Assembly: GCA_965140365.1 (NCBI GenBank)
Contig: OZ223196.1
Length of the DNA stretch: 64,000 bases
Reading direction: 5' to 3' (one strand)
Source of the DNA: Hydrogenovibrio sp965140365
Lineage (GTDB): Bacteria > Pseudomonadota > Gammaproteobacteria > Thiomicrospirales > Thiomicrospiraceae
The notes beneath the pieces are model-generated. The model ran no database searches. It saw only the letters and a list, made by a program, of their open reading frames with translations, and had not been told where the DNA came from. Positions 1 to 9,312 of this stretch are shown one piece after another. The number at the start of each line of letters is the position of its first letter. The stretch's first letter is position 1. The position numbers were made by a program, and so were the translations under genes.

Positions 1-686
1 TGGTTTTTGATGATGATGGCATTGAGCGCCTTCAACAAAGTCATGTCTTGGTGGCCGGAGTAGGCGGTGTCGGCGGCTTTGTCGTGGAAGCGCTGGCTCG
101 GGCCGGAGTGGGGCGGCTCACCATTGTTGATCATGACCAGGTCTCGCCATCGAATTTGAATCGGCAAATTATTGCCTTGCGATCCACCCAAGGACAAAAT
201 AAGGCCATGGCAATGAAAGCCCGGATTCAAGACATTAATCCGAACTGCGAAGTGACGGTTATTGAGCAGTTTTTGAAACCCGAAGATATGGACTCTTTAC
301 TTGAAAATGACTTTGATTATGTCGTGGATGCGATTGACAGTTTGAATTGTAAGGTCGCTTTAGTCGCCACCGCCTTTCAAAAAGGGTTTAACGTGGTGTC
401 GAGTATGGGGGCCGGACGGCGTATTGACCCGTCCAAAATCCAAATCACCGACTTGTCGAAAACCCATACCTGTGGCCTGGCGCGCAATATGCGTCAACGC
501 CTAAAAAAACAAGGCATTCATAAAGGGGTTAGGGTGGTGTTTTCCACCGAGCTGCCGAAAGAGCCTGGCCCAATGGAAGAAATTGAGGGCGCGCGCGGTC
601 GTGTTGTCAATGGAACGGCCAGTTACATGCCGGGCATCTTCGGTTTGATGTTGTCCGGTATCGTCATTCAGGATTTGGCGGTTTAG
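1..686 (+). CDS. tcdA: tRNA threonylcarbamoyladenosine dehydratase TcdA (5' partial)
   Basis: This E1-like (ThiF family) enzyme would use ATP to cyclise the threonylcarbamoyl group of t6A at position 37 of ANN-decoding tRNAs. The reading frame is open to the left edge (first full codon at base 3), so the N-terminus is missing. About 227 residues remain of a family length near 270. Visible are the nucleotide-binding GVGGVG loop (residues 19-24 of the visible part), the acidic VDHD strand end, the NRQI motif, and a C-terminal VFSTE segment typical of TcdA rather than MoeB or ThiF. There are no CxxC zinc pairs, unlike the MoeB at 41 kb. It converges on the DUF2927 gene, and the two stop ends overlap by four bases. 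Confidence 0.88.
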   Translation, partial: VFDDDGIERLQQSHVLVAGVGGVGGFVVEALARAGVGRLTIVDHDQVSPSNLNRQIIALRSTQGQNKAMAMKARIQDINPNCEVTVIEQFLKPEDMDSLLENDFDYVVDAIDSLNCKVALVATAFQKGFNVVSSMGAGRRIDPSKIQITDLSKTHTCGLARNMRQRLKKQGIHKGVRVVFSTELPKEPGPMEEIEGARGRVVNGTASYMPGIFGLMLSGIVIQDLAV

Positions 687-1477
687 TTCAAAAGCGGGTA
701 CAAACCGGACTTGTTGACTAAGTGTCCCGCCCTGCGTATCAAGCCATTACGTTGATAAAATTGCAGCTCTCGATGAATAATGGGTTGAATGTCATTTTGA
801 TTCATTCCGGCTTTAATTTCAGGTGAGTACAGTAGCTTCAGTAGCATATAATCCAATCCGGTTAATAGGTCAATGCGGCTTTTGTCATTGGCAATGCTTG
901 GGTTAACCCAATCGGAATCATTCGGAAGCCCCATCACCTGTGTGGCTTCTTCTACAATGCATGCAGGTAGTAAGCCGCGGCTCATAGCGTGGTCCACTGG
1001 AATGATAATGGCAGCATGCACAATTTCATGCTGTTTGTTTAAATGGTATGTTCCCATGCAATGGCTTTCTCGAGATAAGTTTTTCACATCCGAAGGGGCA
1101 AAGGTGTCGATGGCCATTTGATAGTAACGGTCTTTGGTGAAAATAATTTTGAAGTTGGCCGGGTGGGTAGGATCGCTGCTTTGGATTTTATGATTTGTGA
1201 TTTCTTTCAGTTGGTCTAAGTGCGCATCGGTCATGCGTGTGACTAAGTCGTTTTTCGGAAGAAAATAATATTGGTATTCGAAATAAATGGGTTTCTGCCA
1301 TTTGATGACTCGACCATCTGTTTTCCGGTATTCATTTTTCAAGGCAATCTCCGAAAACGCTTTTTGAATGTACGCTGGTGATTGCCAATCATTGGTTAGA
1401 CTGCTTGCCGAAACCATTAGCGTTGTCGAGAAGAGCGCAAGCCCGATCCAGATGTTTCGTAGTGCTGTGTTAAGCAT
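683..1477 (-). CDS. Exported DUF2927-domain protein
   Basis: 264 residues. The N-terminus is a plausible signal peptide (basic start, hydrophobic run, cleavage near VSA-SS), so the protein is probably periplasmic. The rest resembles the DUF2927 family: an aromatic-rich beta region, a PACIVEEATQVMGLPND segment, a Ser/Asp-rich loop, then LLKLLYSPEIKAGM near the C-terminus, which is the family signature as I remember it. No function is established for the family and none can be read from the sequence. It lies 48 bases downstream of uvrA on the same strand, separated by a perfect palindrome that could terminate uvrA transcription. Confidence 0.7.
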   Translation of the reverse strand: MLNTALRNIWIGLALFSTTLMVSASSLTNDWQSPAYIQKAFSEIALKNEYRKTDGRVIKWQKPIYFEYQYYFLPKNDLVTRMTDAHLDQLKEITNHKIQSSDPTHPANFKIIFTKDRYYQMAIDTFAPSDVKNLSRESHCMGTYHLNKQHEIVHAAIIIPVDHAMSRGLLPACIVEEATQVMGLPNDSDWVNPSIANDKSRIDLLTGLDYMLLKLLYSPEIKAGMNQNDIQPIIHRELQFYQRNGLIRRAGHLVNKSGLYPLLN

Positions 1478-1504
1478 GGGTTTAGCCCTCTCAGGGGAAG
1501 CCGA

Positions 1505-1526
1505 AAACCACCAGGCCTGGTGGTTT
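1505..1526 (-). terminator. Perfect palindrome at the end of uvrA with CCAGGCCTGG core
   Basis: A 22-bp perfect inverted repeat centred on CCAGGCCTGG (1511-1520), flanked by ACC/GGT and AAA/TTT. It overlaps the uvrA stop codon. On the minus strand it gives a GC-rich stem followed by a short T run, so it may terminate uvrA transcription. The same 22 bases occur after prs at 48426-48447. Confidence 0.6.
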
Positions 1527-4356
1527 ATCCGTTTTTGCTTCGGCCGCTTTCCAATATTTTATTCAAGTAGTGGCCGGTGTATGACTGTTTGTTTTTCGCT
1601 ACGTCTTCCGGTGTACCGATGGCGATGATTTCGCCGCCGCCGGAACCGCCTTCTGGGCCGAGGTCAACAATCCAGTCCGCTGTTTTAATTACGTCCAGGT
1701 TGTGCTCGATAATCACAATGGTATTGCCCTGGTCGCGTAAATTCTGAATGACTTTTAATAATAGCTCAATGTCGTGGAAATGCAAACCGGTTGTTGGCTC
1801 GTCCAAAATATAGAGTGTATTGCCGGTATCGCGTTTCGAGAGTTCTTTCGCCAGTTTCACCCGTTGTGCTTCGCCGCCGGAAAGCGTGGTGGCGCTTTGT
1901 CCTAGCTTGATGTAGCCGAGTCCGACTTCCATCAGCATTTGCAGTTTACGCGCAATGACGGGAATGGCGTCAAAAAAGGCGCGAGCATCTTCTACGGTCA
2001 TTTCCAGAATCTCATGAATGTTTTTACCTTTGTATTCCACCTGCAGGGTTTCACGGTTATAACGCGCACCTTGGCAGACGTCGCAGGCCACATACACATC
2101 GGGTAAAAAATGCATTTCCACTTTTAAAACCCCATCGCCTTGGCAAGCTTCGCAGCGACCGCCTTTAACATTGAAGCTGAAACGTCCTGGGGTATAGCCG
2201 CGCGTTCGTGCTTCGGGTGTCGCCGCCAGCAGCTCGCGAATCGGGGTGAAAAGACCGGTGTAGGTGGCCGGATTGGAGCGTGGGGTGCGGCCGATTGGGC
2301 TTTGATCAATGTTAACGACCTTGTCAAAATGTTCCAGGCCCGAAACTTTTTCATAAGTGGCGGGTTCCAGCGAGGCTTTATTCAGTTGATTCGCGGTAAT
2401 TTTGTATAGGGTTTCGTTGATTAAAGTCGATTTTCCGGAACCCGACACCCCTGTGATGCACGTTAATAAACCGGCTGGAATGTCCAAATCAACGTTTTTT
2501 AAATTGTTGCCGGATGCGCCCTGAATTTTCAGGGTTTTGCTTTTAGTGCGCGGCAGACGTTTTTCCGGAATGTGAATGGCGCGTTCACCGGTGAGATATT
2601 GTCCGGTCAGTGAGGCTTTGGTCGCCATGATATCGTCAGGCGTTCCTTGTGCCATGACTCGGCCGCCATGTACTCCGGCACCTGGACCGATGTCTAACAC
2701 ATAATCGGCGGCTCGGATGGCATCTTCATCATGTTCGACCACGATGACGGTGTTGCCCAGGTCGCGTAGATGGTTCAGGGTATTCAATAAGCGGTCGTTG
2801 TCGCGCTGGTGTAGCCCGATGGATGGCTCGTCCAGAACATACATGACGCCGACCAATCCGGCGCCAATCTGACTGGCGAGACGGATGCGCTGAGCTTCGC
2901 CACCGGATAAGGTGTCAGCACTTCGGTTCAATGTCAGGTAGTTGAGGCCGACATTGACCAAAAAAGATAATCGGTCATGGACTTCTTTAATGATTTTTTC
3001 GGCAATCTGACCTTTGGTGCCGTCCAGTTCTAGATCCGTGAAGAAAGTGTGCAGGTCGCCAATGGGTTGTTCAGTCAGTTCGGGTAACGTTTTTTCAGCG
3101 ACGAATACATTTCGCGCTGCTTCGTTGAGACGGGTGCCGTGGCAGCTGCTGCATAAGTGCGATACGCGGAACCGCTCCAGTTCATCGCGCACGGCCTTGC
3201 TGTCGGTTTCGGCGTAACGGCGTTCCATGTTTGGTATCACGCCTTCAAAGCGGCGTGTGTCCGAATAACGGCCGTGAGGCAGTGGCAGTTTTTCTTTGCC
3301 GGAACCATAGAGGATGATGTCTTGATGTTTTTTATCCAGTTCGGTCCAAGGGGTTTCCACATCAAAGGCATAGTGGTCGGCGACGGCCTTGAGGATGTCG
3401 TAATAGTACTTGTGGCGGCGATCCCAGCCACGAATCGCGCCGCCGGCCAGGCTTAAATCCGGATGCATAATGACGCGAGCCGGGTCGAAGGTTTGTTTGA
3501 CCCCTAGGCCGTCACAGGTCGGGCAGGCACCGTGCGGATTATTGAATGAAAAAATGCGCGGTTCCAGTTCCGGTACAGAATAGCCGCAGTGTGGGCAGGA
3601 AAACCGTTCCGAAAACAATAGCTGAAAATCGTCGCTTTCCTCCATGGGAAGTACTTGCGCAATGCCGTCGGCGAGGTGCAACGCGGTTTCAAAGGATTCC
3701 GCCAAGCGTTGTTTGATGTCCGGGCGGATTTTGAAGCGGTCGACCACCACTTCAATGTCGTGTTTGAATTTTTTATCCAGTTCGATGCCGCCGCCAAGCT
3801 CTAAGAGTTTGCCGTCGATACGGGCTCGAACATAGCCTTGCGCTTGCAGCTCGTCCAACAGGTTTTGGTGGGAGCCTTTTTTGCCGCGTACTACCGGAGC
3901 AACCAGCAAGCATTTACTGCCTTCGGGCAATTCCAGTGTGTGGTCAACCATTTGGCTGACCGTTTGCGCCACTAAGTCACAGTGGTGAGTGGGGCAACGC
4001 GGGGTGCCGGCACGGGCATAGAGCAAGCGCAGATAGTCATAAATTTCGGTGACGGTACCGACGGTGGAGCGCGGGTTATGCGACGTGGACTTTTGTTCGA
4101 TGGAAATGGCAGGCGACAGGCCTTCGATATGGTCTATGTCCGGTTTTTCCATCACCGATAAAAATTGGCGGGCGTAAGCGGACAGGGATTCCACATAACG
4201 GCGCTGGCCTTCGGCGTAAATGGTGTCGAACGCCAGAGACGATTTCCCGGAGCCGGACAGGCCGGTGATGACAATCAGCTTGTCTCTGGGAAGCGCAATG
4301 TCGATGTTTTTTAAATTGTGCGTGCGTGCGCCACGAACGATAATCTCTTCTAGCAT
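1525..4356 (-). CDS. uvrA: Excinuclease ABC subunit A (UvrA)
   Basis: 943 residues, full length for UvrA. It is the damage-recognition ATPase of nucleotide excision repair and loads UvrB on DNA. Both ABC modules are visible: Walker A GLSGSGKSS near residue 31 and GVSGSGKST near residue 640, each followed by an LSGGEAQR signature and a DEPS/DEPT Walker B. Zinc-finger cysteines appear as CPHC...CPTC, CSSC and CEAC...CDVC, which fits the family. It is read leftward and stops 48 bases before the DUF2927 gene. No SOS (LexA) box was sought beyond a visual pass of the upstream bases, and none stood out. Confidence 0.98.
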   Translation of the reverse strand: MLEEIIVRGARTHNLKNIDIALPRDKLIVITGLSGSGKSSLAFDTIYAEGQRRYVESLSAYARQFLSVMEKPDIDHIEGLSPAISIEQKSTSHNPRSTVGTVTEIYDYLRLLYARAGTPRCPTHHCDLVAQTVSQMVDHTLELPEGSKCLLVAPVVRGKKGSHQNLLDELQAQGYVRARIDGKLLELGGGIELDKKFKHDIEVVVDRFKIRPDIKQRLAESFETALHLADGIAQVLPMEESDDFQLLFSERFSCPHCGYSVPELEPRIFSFNNPHGACPTCDGLGVKQTFDPARVIMHPDLSLAGGAIRGWDRRHKYYYDILKAVADHYAFDVETPWTELDKKHQDIILYGSGKEKLPLPHGRYSDTRRFEGVIPNMERRYAETDSKAVRDELERFRVSHLCSSCHGTRLNEAARNVFVAEKTLPELTEQPIGDLHTFFTDLELDGTKGQIAEKIIKEVHDRLSFLVNVGLNYLTLNRSADTLSGGEAQRIRLASQIGAGLVGVMYVLDEPSIGLHQRDNDRLLNTLNHLRDLGNTVIVVEHDEDAIRAADYVLDIGPGAGVHGGRVMAQGTPDDIMATKASLTGQYLTGERAIHIPEKRLPRTKSKTLKIQGASGNNLKNVDLDIPAGLLTCITGVSGSGKSTLINETLYKITANQLNKASLEPATYEKVSGLEHFDKVVNIDQSPIGRTPRSNPATYTGLFTPIRELLAATPEARTRGYTPGRFSFNVKGGRCEACQGDGVLKVEMHFLPDVYVACDVCQGARYNRETLQVEYKGKNIHEILEMTVEDARAFFDAIPVIARKLQMLMEVGLGYIKLGQSATTLSGGEAQRVKLAKELSKRDTGNTLYILDEPTTGLHFHDIELLLKVIQNLRDQGNTIVIIEHNLDVIKTADWIVDLGPEGGSGGGEIIAIGTPEDVAKNKQSYTGHYLNKILESGRSKNG

Positions 4357-4447
4357 GTAAAACCCGCCTGCCGTTGAATCAAAGCAAAGGAAGCATTATA
4401 GCAAATTTCACATGCTGACACCCTTTTGTGAGGTTGGAAAAACCTCT

Positions 4448-5152
4448 TTAAAACGTGTCGTTACGGATTGTGACCACGCCGGAGATGGTGAGGCGGATGT
4501 CACTTTGGCCGGCTTCCATTACGGGTGCCGATTCGGCTTTCATGGCGGTCATCGCCAGGGCGCGTGGTTGGCGGTAAAGGACGGGCGGCATTGTATTTTC
4601 GATGTGAGTTTCGGTGATGTTGAAGGCCTCTTTTCCGAAGGCGCGGGCAATTTGTTTGGCCTTGTCGCGATAGGCCTGAATGCCGCGTTTAAGTAGCCGG
4701 CTCATAACGTGTTCTGTTTGTTGGCGAGACACCGAAAACTGCATGCCGTTGTAGTTCAATAGGGTTTGCAGATCCGCCAGAATTTCGGCCAGGCCTGGTG
4801 TGTTTTGGGTTTCGATGCTCAGGGATTGCTGACCTTGCCAGTCTTGAATTTTCCGGTTTTTGTCATAGACCGGGTGAATCCGGTAATTGCCGGTTTGGAT
4901 TTGGAGGCCAGAGGTGCGGTCAAGTATCCGTTTGGCTTGTTCCATTTTCTGGTTAATTTCTCGGGCAACCGTGTCCGGGTCCTGGTTTTGTGCTCGGGCC
5001 AGAAAGTGGACGGTGACTTGGTCGTTGCTGACCGTTTCTGAAACGGTTTCGGCAAAGCTGATTCGGTTAAACCGGTTATTATCCTCATCCGCCCAGGCCT
5101 GGCTGGAAACGATAAGGGTGGCGACCAACAAAATCGAAAGTATTGAATTCAT
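4448..5152 (-). CDS. Exported SIMPL (DUF541) domain protein
   Basis: 234 residues from the chosen ATG at 5152, which is preceded by an AAGGAG ribosome site; a longer frame to 5263 has no such site and would bury the signal peptide. The signal peptide ends SSQAWA-DE. The mature part matches the SIMPL/DUF541 type of periplasmic proteins (E. coli YggE-like): an ETVS...DQVTV opening strand, a long helix with REINQKMEQA, and a final TISGVVTIRN strand. The function of the family is poorly defined (oxidative-stress links in E. coli). It is divergent from the transporter gene. Two copies of the CCAGGCCTGG palindrome lie inside it, one of them encoding the signal-peptide Gln-Ala-Trp. Confidence 0.78.
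   Translation of the reverse strand: MNSILSILLVATLIVSSQAWADEDNNRFNRISFAETVSETVSNDQVTVHFLARAQNQDPDTVAREINQKMEQAKRILDRTSGLQIQTGNYRIHPVYDKNRKIQDWQGQQSLSIETQNTPGLAEILADLQTLLNYNGMQFSVSRQQTEHVMSRLLKRGIQAYRDKAKQIARAFGKEAFNITETHIENTMPPVLYRQPRALAMTAMKAESAPVMEAGQSDIRLTISGVVTIRNDTF
4789..4798. repeat. CCAGGCCTGG palindrome inside SIMPL gene
   Basis: Exact copy, read on the gene strand as Pro-Gly-Leu. Flanks extend the palindrome by one base (GCCAGGCCTGGT is imperfect outside the core). Confidence 0.95.
5093..5102. repeat. CCAGGCCTGG palindrome in SIMPL signal peptide
   Basis: Exact copy read as Gln-Ala-Trp just before the predicted signal-peptidase site; one further base pair on each side (C/G) keeps the symmetry. 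Confidence 0.95.
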
Positions 5153-5265
5153 ATTGAGGCTCCTTTTTCCGTTAAGTGGAACAGTGCTATAATGCGGGCA
5201 ATTTTTTGAAATCCATGGAACGGTCGGGATGGCCGCACCGAAACAACAATGACAGGATACCATAA

Positions 5266-6654
5266 ATGTCTGAAATGAGCCGTCGCATGGGCCCGACGGA
5301 AAGGCGTGCCGCTTTTTCCGTTGCGGGAATTTTCTCCACCCGGATGCTGGGTCTGTTTATGATTTTTCCGGTGTTTGCTTTATTTGCGCACGAGGAATTT
5401 GAAGGTGTGACCGCGACCCAAATCGGGATCGCGATGGGGATTTACGGCTTAACACAGGCGTTGTTGCAGATTCCATATGGCATGCTGTCGGACCGTTTCG
5501 GTCGTAAACCACTCATTATTCTCGGCATGTTGGTGTTTATGGTTGGGTCAATCGTGTGTGCTTTGGCCGATTCCATTGAAATGATGATTGTCGGGCGAGC
5601 GCTTCAGGGGATGGGTGCTGTGGCGGCGGTTCTGATGGCGACGGTGGCAGATTTAGTATCGGAGCAATTCCGGTTGCGCGCCATGTCGATTGTTGGCATA
5701 ACCATTGGTTTGTCGTTTACGGTATCTCTGGTGGCCGGTCCAATGTTAGGCGAATTGTTTGGCGTGCGAGGCATTTTTTGGGTGATTGCAGGCCTGGCTA
5801 TTTTGGGGGTTCTGTTGGTCATATTTATGGTGCCGAAAATTTCCAACCAAACCTTTCAGCGGGAAGCCGAGGCCGACCCGAGCCAATTTAAAGATGTGAT
5901 CAAAAACCCGCAATTGCTGCGATTGGATATCGGGGTGTTTGTCCTGCATGCGATTTTGACGGCGATGTTTATTGCCGTGCCATTCTTGATTCGCGATACG
6001 GCCGGGTTGGACTCATTGCATCATTGGGAATTGTATTTGCCGGTGATGTTGCTGTCGTTCGCCTTTATGGTACCGTTTATCATTCAGGCGGAATCCAAAG
6101 GACGAATGAAACCGATTTTTGTCGGCGCGGTGCTGACGGTGAGTCTGATGCAGTTGGCATTGCTGTATGGCGCAGAAGGTTTTTGGTCGATGTTCGTGAT
6201 TCTGCTGGTGTTCTTTACCGCGTTTAACTTATTGGAAGCCAGTTTGCCGTCTTTAGTGGTCAAGTTGTCGCCCGCGGATAAGAAAGGCACGGCCAGCGGT
6301 GTTTATTCCAGTAGTCAGTTTTTAGGCGCGGCCTGCGGCGGTGCTTTGGGTGGGTGGTTTTACCAAACCTATGGCGCCGATGGTTTGTTTCTGTTTACGG
6401 CCGGCATGGGATTGGTCTGGTTTACGGTGGCGGCCACGATGGTGAAGCCGTTGCCGCTGAGCATTGCATCGGTTCCGTTTGCCGGTGCGTTGAACGAGGC
6501 TGAGCGCGATGCTTATACGGCAAAACTATTGGCTTACGACGGTGTTCACGAAGTTGTGTTTTTGCCTGACGAGCAGCGAGTGTATTTTAAGGTCGATCGG
6601 ACGAAAGTGGATGAGGCGGGCTTGATTGGCTATCTGGAAAAAGGCCTTGCGTAA
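5266..6654 (+). CDS. Major facilitator superfamily transporter, YajR-like
   Basis: 462 residues with twelve hydrophobic segments in two halves, so an inner-membrane secondary transporter. The loop after the second helix carries MFS motif A (GMLSDRFGRKP). After the last helix about 65 residues form a soluble tail (LLAYDGVHEVVFLPDEQRVYF region), consistent with the ferredoxin-like YAM domain that distinguishes E. coli YajR. The substrate cannot be read from sequence. A TATAAT box lies at 5188-5193 on this strand, within the spacer between this gene and the divergent SIMPL gene. One GCAGGCCTGG copy at 5788 encodes Ala-Gly-Leu in a membrane helix. Confidence 0.85.
   Translation: MSEMSRRMGPTERRAAFSVAGIFSTRMLGLFMIFPVFALFAHEEFEGVTATQIGIAMGIYGLTQALLQIPYGMLSDRFGRKPLIILGMLVFMVGSIVCALADSIEMMIVGRALQGMGAVAAVLMATVADLVSEQFRLRAMSIVGITIGLSFTVSLVAGPMLGELFGVRGIFWVIAGLAILGVLLVIFMVPKISNQTFQREAEADPSQFKDVIKNPQLLRLDIGVFVLHAILTAMFIAVPFLIRDTAGLDSLHHWELYLPVMLLSFAFMVPFIIQAESKGRMKPIFVGAVLTVSLMQLALLYGAEGFWSMFVILLVFFTAFNLLEASLPSLVVKLSPADKKGTASGVYSSSQFLGAACGGALGGWFYQTYGADGLFLFTAGMGLVWFTVAATMVKPLPLSIASVPFAGALNEAERDAYTAKLLAYDGVHEVVFLPDEQRVYFKVDRTKVDEAGLIGYLEKGLA
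5788..5797 (+). repeat. GCAGGCCTGG variant in YajR-like gene
   Basis: One-base variant of the decamer (first base G), read as Ala-Gly-Leu. Confidence 0.9.
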
Positions 6655-6725
6655 GTTATATCTTTTTTACGTCAAACAGGGTATGATTTCCAGATTAAAG
6701 ATGAAAGAATTTTTGGAGTATAGGT

Positions 6726-7328
6726 ATGGCGCGTGGAGTAAATAAAGTCATTTTGGTTGGTACTTTGGGGCGTGATCCCGAGGTAAAGTATGCCGCAAAC
6801 GGTAATGCGATTGCCAATCTGAATGTCGCTACTTCAGAACAATGGACAGATAAGGCGTCCGGACAAAAGCAGGAAAAAACCGAATGGCACCGTGTGGTGA
6901 TTTTCGGTAAATTGGCGGAGATTGCCGGGCAGTATCTGACCAAGGGGTCACAAGTGTATTTGGAAGGAAAGTTGCAAACGCGCAAATGGCAAGACCAAAA
7001 TACCGGCCAAGATCGCTACTCCACTGAAGTCGTGATTGACTTCAATGGTCAGATGCAAATGTTAGGTGGCGGAAACCGACAGTCGGACGCGCCTTACGAT
7101 AACGGTTTTGGCGGCGGGCAAACCGCACCGCAAATGACCCAGCCAAATCCGATGGGTGGCAACCCAATGGGCGGCGCGCCGCAGCAACAAGCCGCACAGC
7201 CAAACTTTGGTCAACAAGCGCCGCAACAAGGCTTTGGTGGCGGTCAGCAACCGAATAAGCCGGCCCCGGCACAACAGGTTCCGGCTTACACGGCCAATGA
7301 TTTTGACGATGACGATGTACCCTTCTAG
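6726..7328 (+). CDS. ssb: Single-stranded DNA-binding protein
   Basis: 200 residues. The N-terminal OB fold (about residues 1-110) starts with ARGVNKVILVGTLGRDPE and contains EWHRVVIFGKLAE and YLEGKLQTRKW, all classic SSB. A Gly/Gln/Pro-rich disordered linker follows, then the acidic tip DDDDVPF, which docks partner proteins such as exonuclease I and PriA. It coats single-stranded DNA in replication, recombination and repair, and also protects incoming DNA in naturally competent cells. A strong terminator follows. Confidence 0.98.
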   Translation: MARGVNKVILVGTLGRDPEVKYAANGNAIANLNVATSEQWTDKASGQKQEKTEWHRVVIFGKLAEIAGQYLTKGSQVYLEGKLQTRKWQDQNTGQDRYSTEVVIDFNGQMQMLGGGNRQSDAPYDNGFGGGQTAPQMTQPNPMGGNPMGGAPQQQAAQPNFGQQAPQQGFGGGQQPNKPAPAQQVPAYTANDFDDDDVPF

Positions 7329-7356
7329 GGGTTGCCGGGCGTTTAACCGCTTGTTA

Positions 7357-7385
7357 TAAAAGGGCCTTTTTAGGCCCTTTTTTGT
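7357..7385 (+). terminator. Intrinsic terminator of ssb
   Basis: Hairpin AAAGGGCC / GGCCCTTT with a short T/A loop and a following T run, 30 bases after the ssb stop. Confidence 0.9.
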
Positions 7386-7455
7386 TTTTGGCTTTTAATG
7401 TGATTTTTTGTTTAATGGTTTGCTGGATTGGCCGATACCTACTATAGAGGTGTCT

Positions 7456-8082
7456 ATGATGAATAAGATGGAAATTACCCCAGCCTTAAGGTATTTCTTT
7501 AAAAAGCTGGAACGCAAATCGGAAGAGTTACGTCAGGTTCAGGTGCTGGAAAAAGACCTGAAAAAAGTGGTTCCATTTGATGAAGTGGAGCGTTTTGCCC
7601 GCTCGATCATGACTCAAAACATTTTTATCTACACTGTTGGGGTGAATGGCAAGCGGGAATCCACTATCTTGACCAAAGCCATGTTCAGTATCAACAAGGT
7701 GGTACGGATTTATTACAGCACGAGTTTTGATGAAGCGTATCAAGGGTTCTTGAGACTTCGTCCGGATGTCGATCAGCAATTGATTCTGGTGGAGCGTTTA
7801 CATGGCTTTCGACCCAAGCCTGAATTGTTGTACGCCAGTAAGGACGAATGTCATGTGATTCGTTTTTTCGTCAACTGGTTGATGCGTCGTATCGACTGGG
7901 ATAAAACCAAGATTGATAATTTGGATTTATATAAACGGTTTGTGGACGTTGAGCGTAAAGAATTGGAAGAAGCCATTGCGGCTGAAGAGGCTGAGCGTGA
8001 ACATCATGAGTTACAACGCACATTAGATAAGCACTTTGGCCAGCGCGAAAAAAGCAAAATGCCGTCGCGCCTACATCATTGA
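7456..8082 (+). CDS. Unrecognised cytoplasmic protein
   Basis: 208 residues from the ATG at 7456, which follows an AGAGGTG ribosome site; a longer frame starting at 7408 has no good site. I do not recognise a family. The protein has no signal peptide or membrane segment. It is rich in charged and aromatic residues: a helical start (ALRYFFKKLERKSEELRQ), a middle part that looks alpha/beta with a RLRPDVDQQLILVERLHGFRP segment, and a C-terminal run of Glu/Ala-rich helix likely to be coiled coil (ELEEAIAAEEAEREHHE). It sits alone between ssb and the convergent ispB, whose stop is two bases away. Confidence 0.75.
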   Translation: MMNKMEITPALRYFFKKLERKSEELRQVQVLEKDLKKVVPFDEVERFARSIMTQNIFIYTVGVNGKRESTILTKAMFSINKVVRIYYSTSFDEAYQGFLRLRPDVDQQLILVERLHGFRPKPELLYASKDECHVIRFFVNWLMRRIDWDKTKIDNLDLYKRFVDVERKELEEAIAAEEAEREHHELQRTLDKHFGQREKSKMPSRLHH

Positions 8083-8084
8083 TA

Positions 8085-9050
8085 TCAATGGTTGCGCTGT
8101 ACGGCGAGGTCGGCCAGTGAAAGCAGTGCGGTTTTCAGTGGCGACTCGGCCAAATCAGACAGAGCCGCTTTCGCTTTATCGGCTTCGGATTGAGCAACCT
8201 GTTGTGTGAAGGTCAGCGCGCCAGAGTTTTGAATGATGTCAGTGACTTCTTGCAATAACGCAATGCCGTCGGTTTCAATGGCTCGGCGCACCAAATCCTT
8301 TTCGGCTTCGGTACCGTTTTCCAGAATGTAAATTAACGGTAAAGTCGGTTTCCCTTCCGCCAGGTCATCCCCGAGATTTTTCCCTAATTCTTCCGCGTCG
8401 GCCATGTAATCCAGTGCGTCATCAATTAATTGGAAAGCCGCGCCCAGGTGACGGCCATAGGCGGTAAAGCCTGCTTCCAATTCCGGTTTGTTCGCTAAAA
8501 CCGGGCCGAGTAGTGTCGCGGCTTCGAACAACTTGGCCGTTTTGCGATGGATGACTTCCATGTAGCGTTCGGTGGTGGTGTCGGCATCGTGGCAGTTTAA
8601 CAGTTGCAACACCTCGCCTTCGGCGATGACGTTGGTGGTTTCCGACATGATTTCCATGACGCGCATCAAGCCAGGTTCTACCATCATTTCGAACGAACGC
8701 GAGTAAAGGAAGTCTCCGACGAGGACACTGGCGGCATTTCCCCAAACTTCGTTGGCGGTTTTGTTGCCACGCCGGGTTTCGGATTCATCCACCACGTCGT
8801 CGTGGAGTAGGGTGGATGTGTGGATGAACTCGATAACGGCAGCCAGGGTTAGGTGGTCTTTTCCGTCGTAATCACAGGCGCGAGCCGATAATAATACCAG
8901 TAGGGGTCTTAAACGCTTTCCGCCACTGTTAACAATGTAGTGGCCGATTTGGTTGATGAGCACGACATCCGATGCCAGTCGAGATAGGATTAGCTGGTCG
9001 GTGGCTTGGATGTCGTGCTGGATGAGTTGTCGGATTTCGGAAAGCGTCAT
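8085..9050 (-). CDS. ispB: All-trans polyprenyl (octaprenyl) diphosphate synthase
   Basis: 321 residues. It builds the long isoprenoid side chain of ubiquinone/menaquinone by condensing isopentenyl diphosphate onto a growing allylic diphosphate. The two Asp-rich metal-binding motifs are visible as DDVVD (after STLLH, residues about 84-92) and DDALD (after FQLI, near residue 210), with GGKRLRP at residues about 43-49. It is divergent from rplU, the usual gammaproteobacterial arrangement. Chain length (C40 versus C45) cannot be told from sequence by eye, so octaprenyl is the family default. Confidence 0.93.
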   Translation of the reverse strand: MTLSEIRQLIQHDIQATDQLILSRLASDVVLINQIGHYIVNSGGKRLRPLLVLLSARACDYDGKDHLTLAAVIEFIHTSTLLHDDVVDESETRRGNKTANEVWGNAASVLVGDFLYSRSFEMMVEPGLMRVMEIMSETTNVIAEGEVLQLLNCHDADTTTERYMEVIHRKTAKLFEAATLLGPVLANKPELEAGFTAYGRHLGAAFQLIDDALDYMADAEELGKNLGDDLAEGKPTLPLIYILENGTEAEKDLVRRAIETDGIALLQEVTDIIQNSGALTFTQQVAQSEADKAKAALSDLAESPLKTALLSLADLAVQRNH

Positions 9051-9213
9051 GTATTTTATTGTAATGTGTTACTTGTTAGTCTCAGAGAGACAAAGTTTAG
9101 TATGAAACGCATGCGAAGCAAAGTCATAAATCGGTTTTTTCGGTAATCTGATACCAAGTCGGACTTTTAAAAAGTGTTTGAAATTATTTTATAAATTATT
9201 TCCGATATGGGGT

Positions 9214-9242
9214 TTGACCTGCAATATAAAAGGTTATATAAT
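9214..9242 (+). promoter_or_regulatory. Sigma-70 promoter for rplU-rpmA
   Basis: TTGACC at 9214-9219 and TATAAT at 9237-9242 with a 17-base spacer, about 70 bases before the rplU start in an AT-rich spacer. Confidence 0.8.
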
Positions 9243-9312
9243 CCCGCCTTTGCCGTTGTTGACGGCGTGAAATAACAGAATAAATGAATATTTGAAACCG
9301 GGAGTTTCCAAG

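Noticed and set aside
5153..5263. Longer N-terminus of the SIMPL protein
   Set aside because: It would place 37 Cys-rich residues before a clear signal peptide and lacks a ribosome site.
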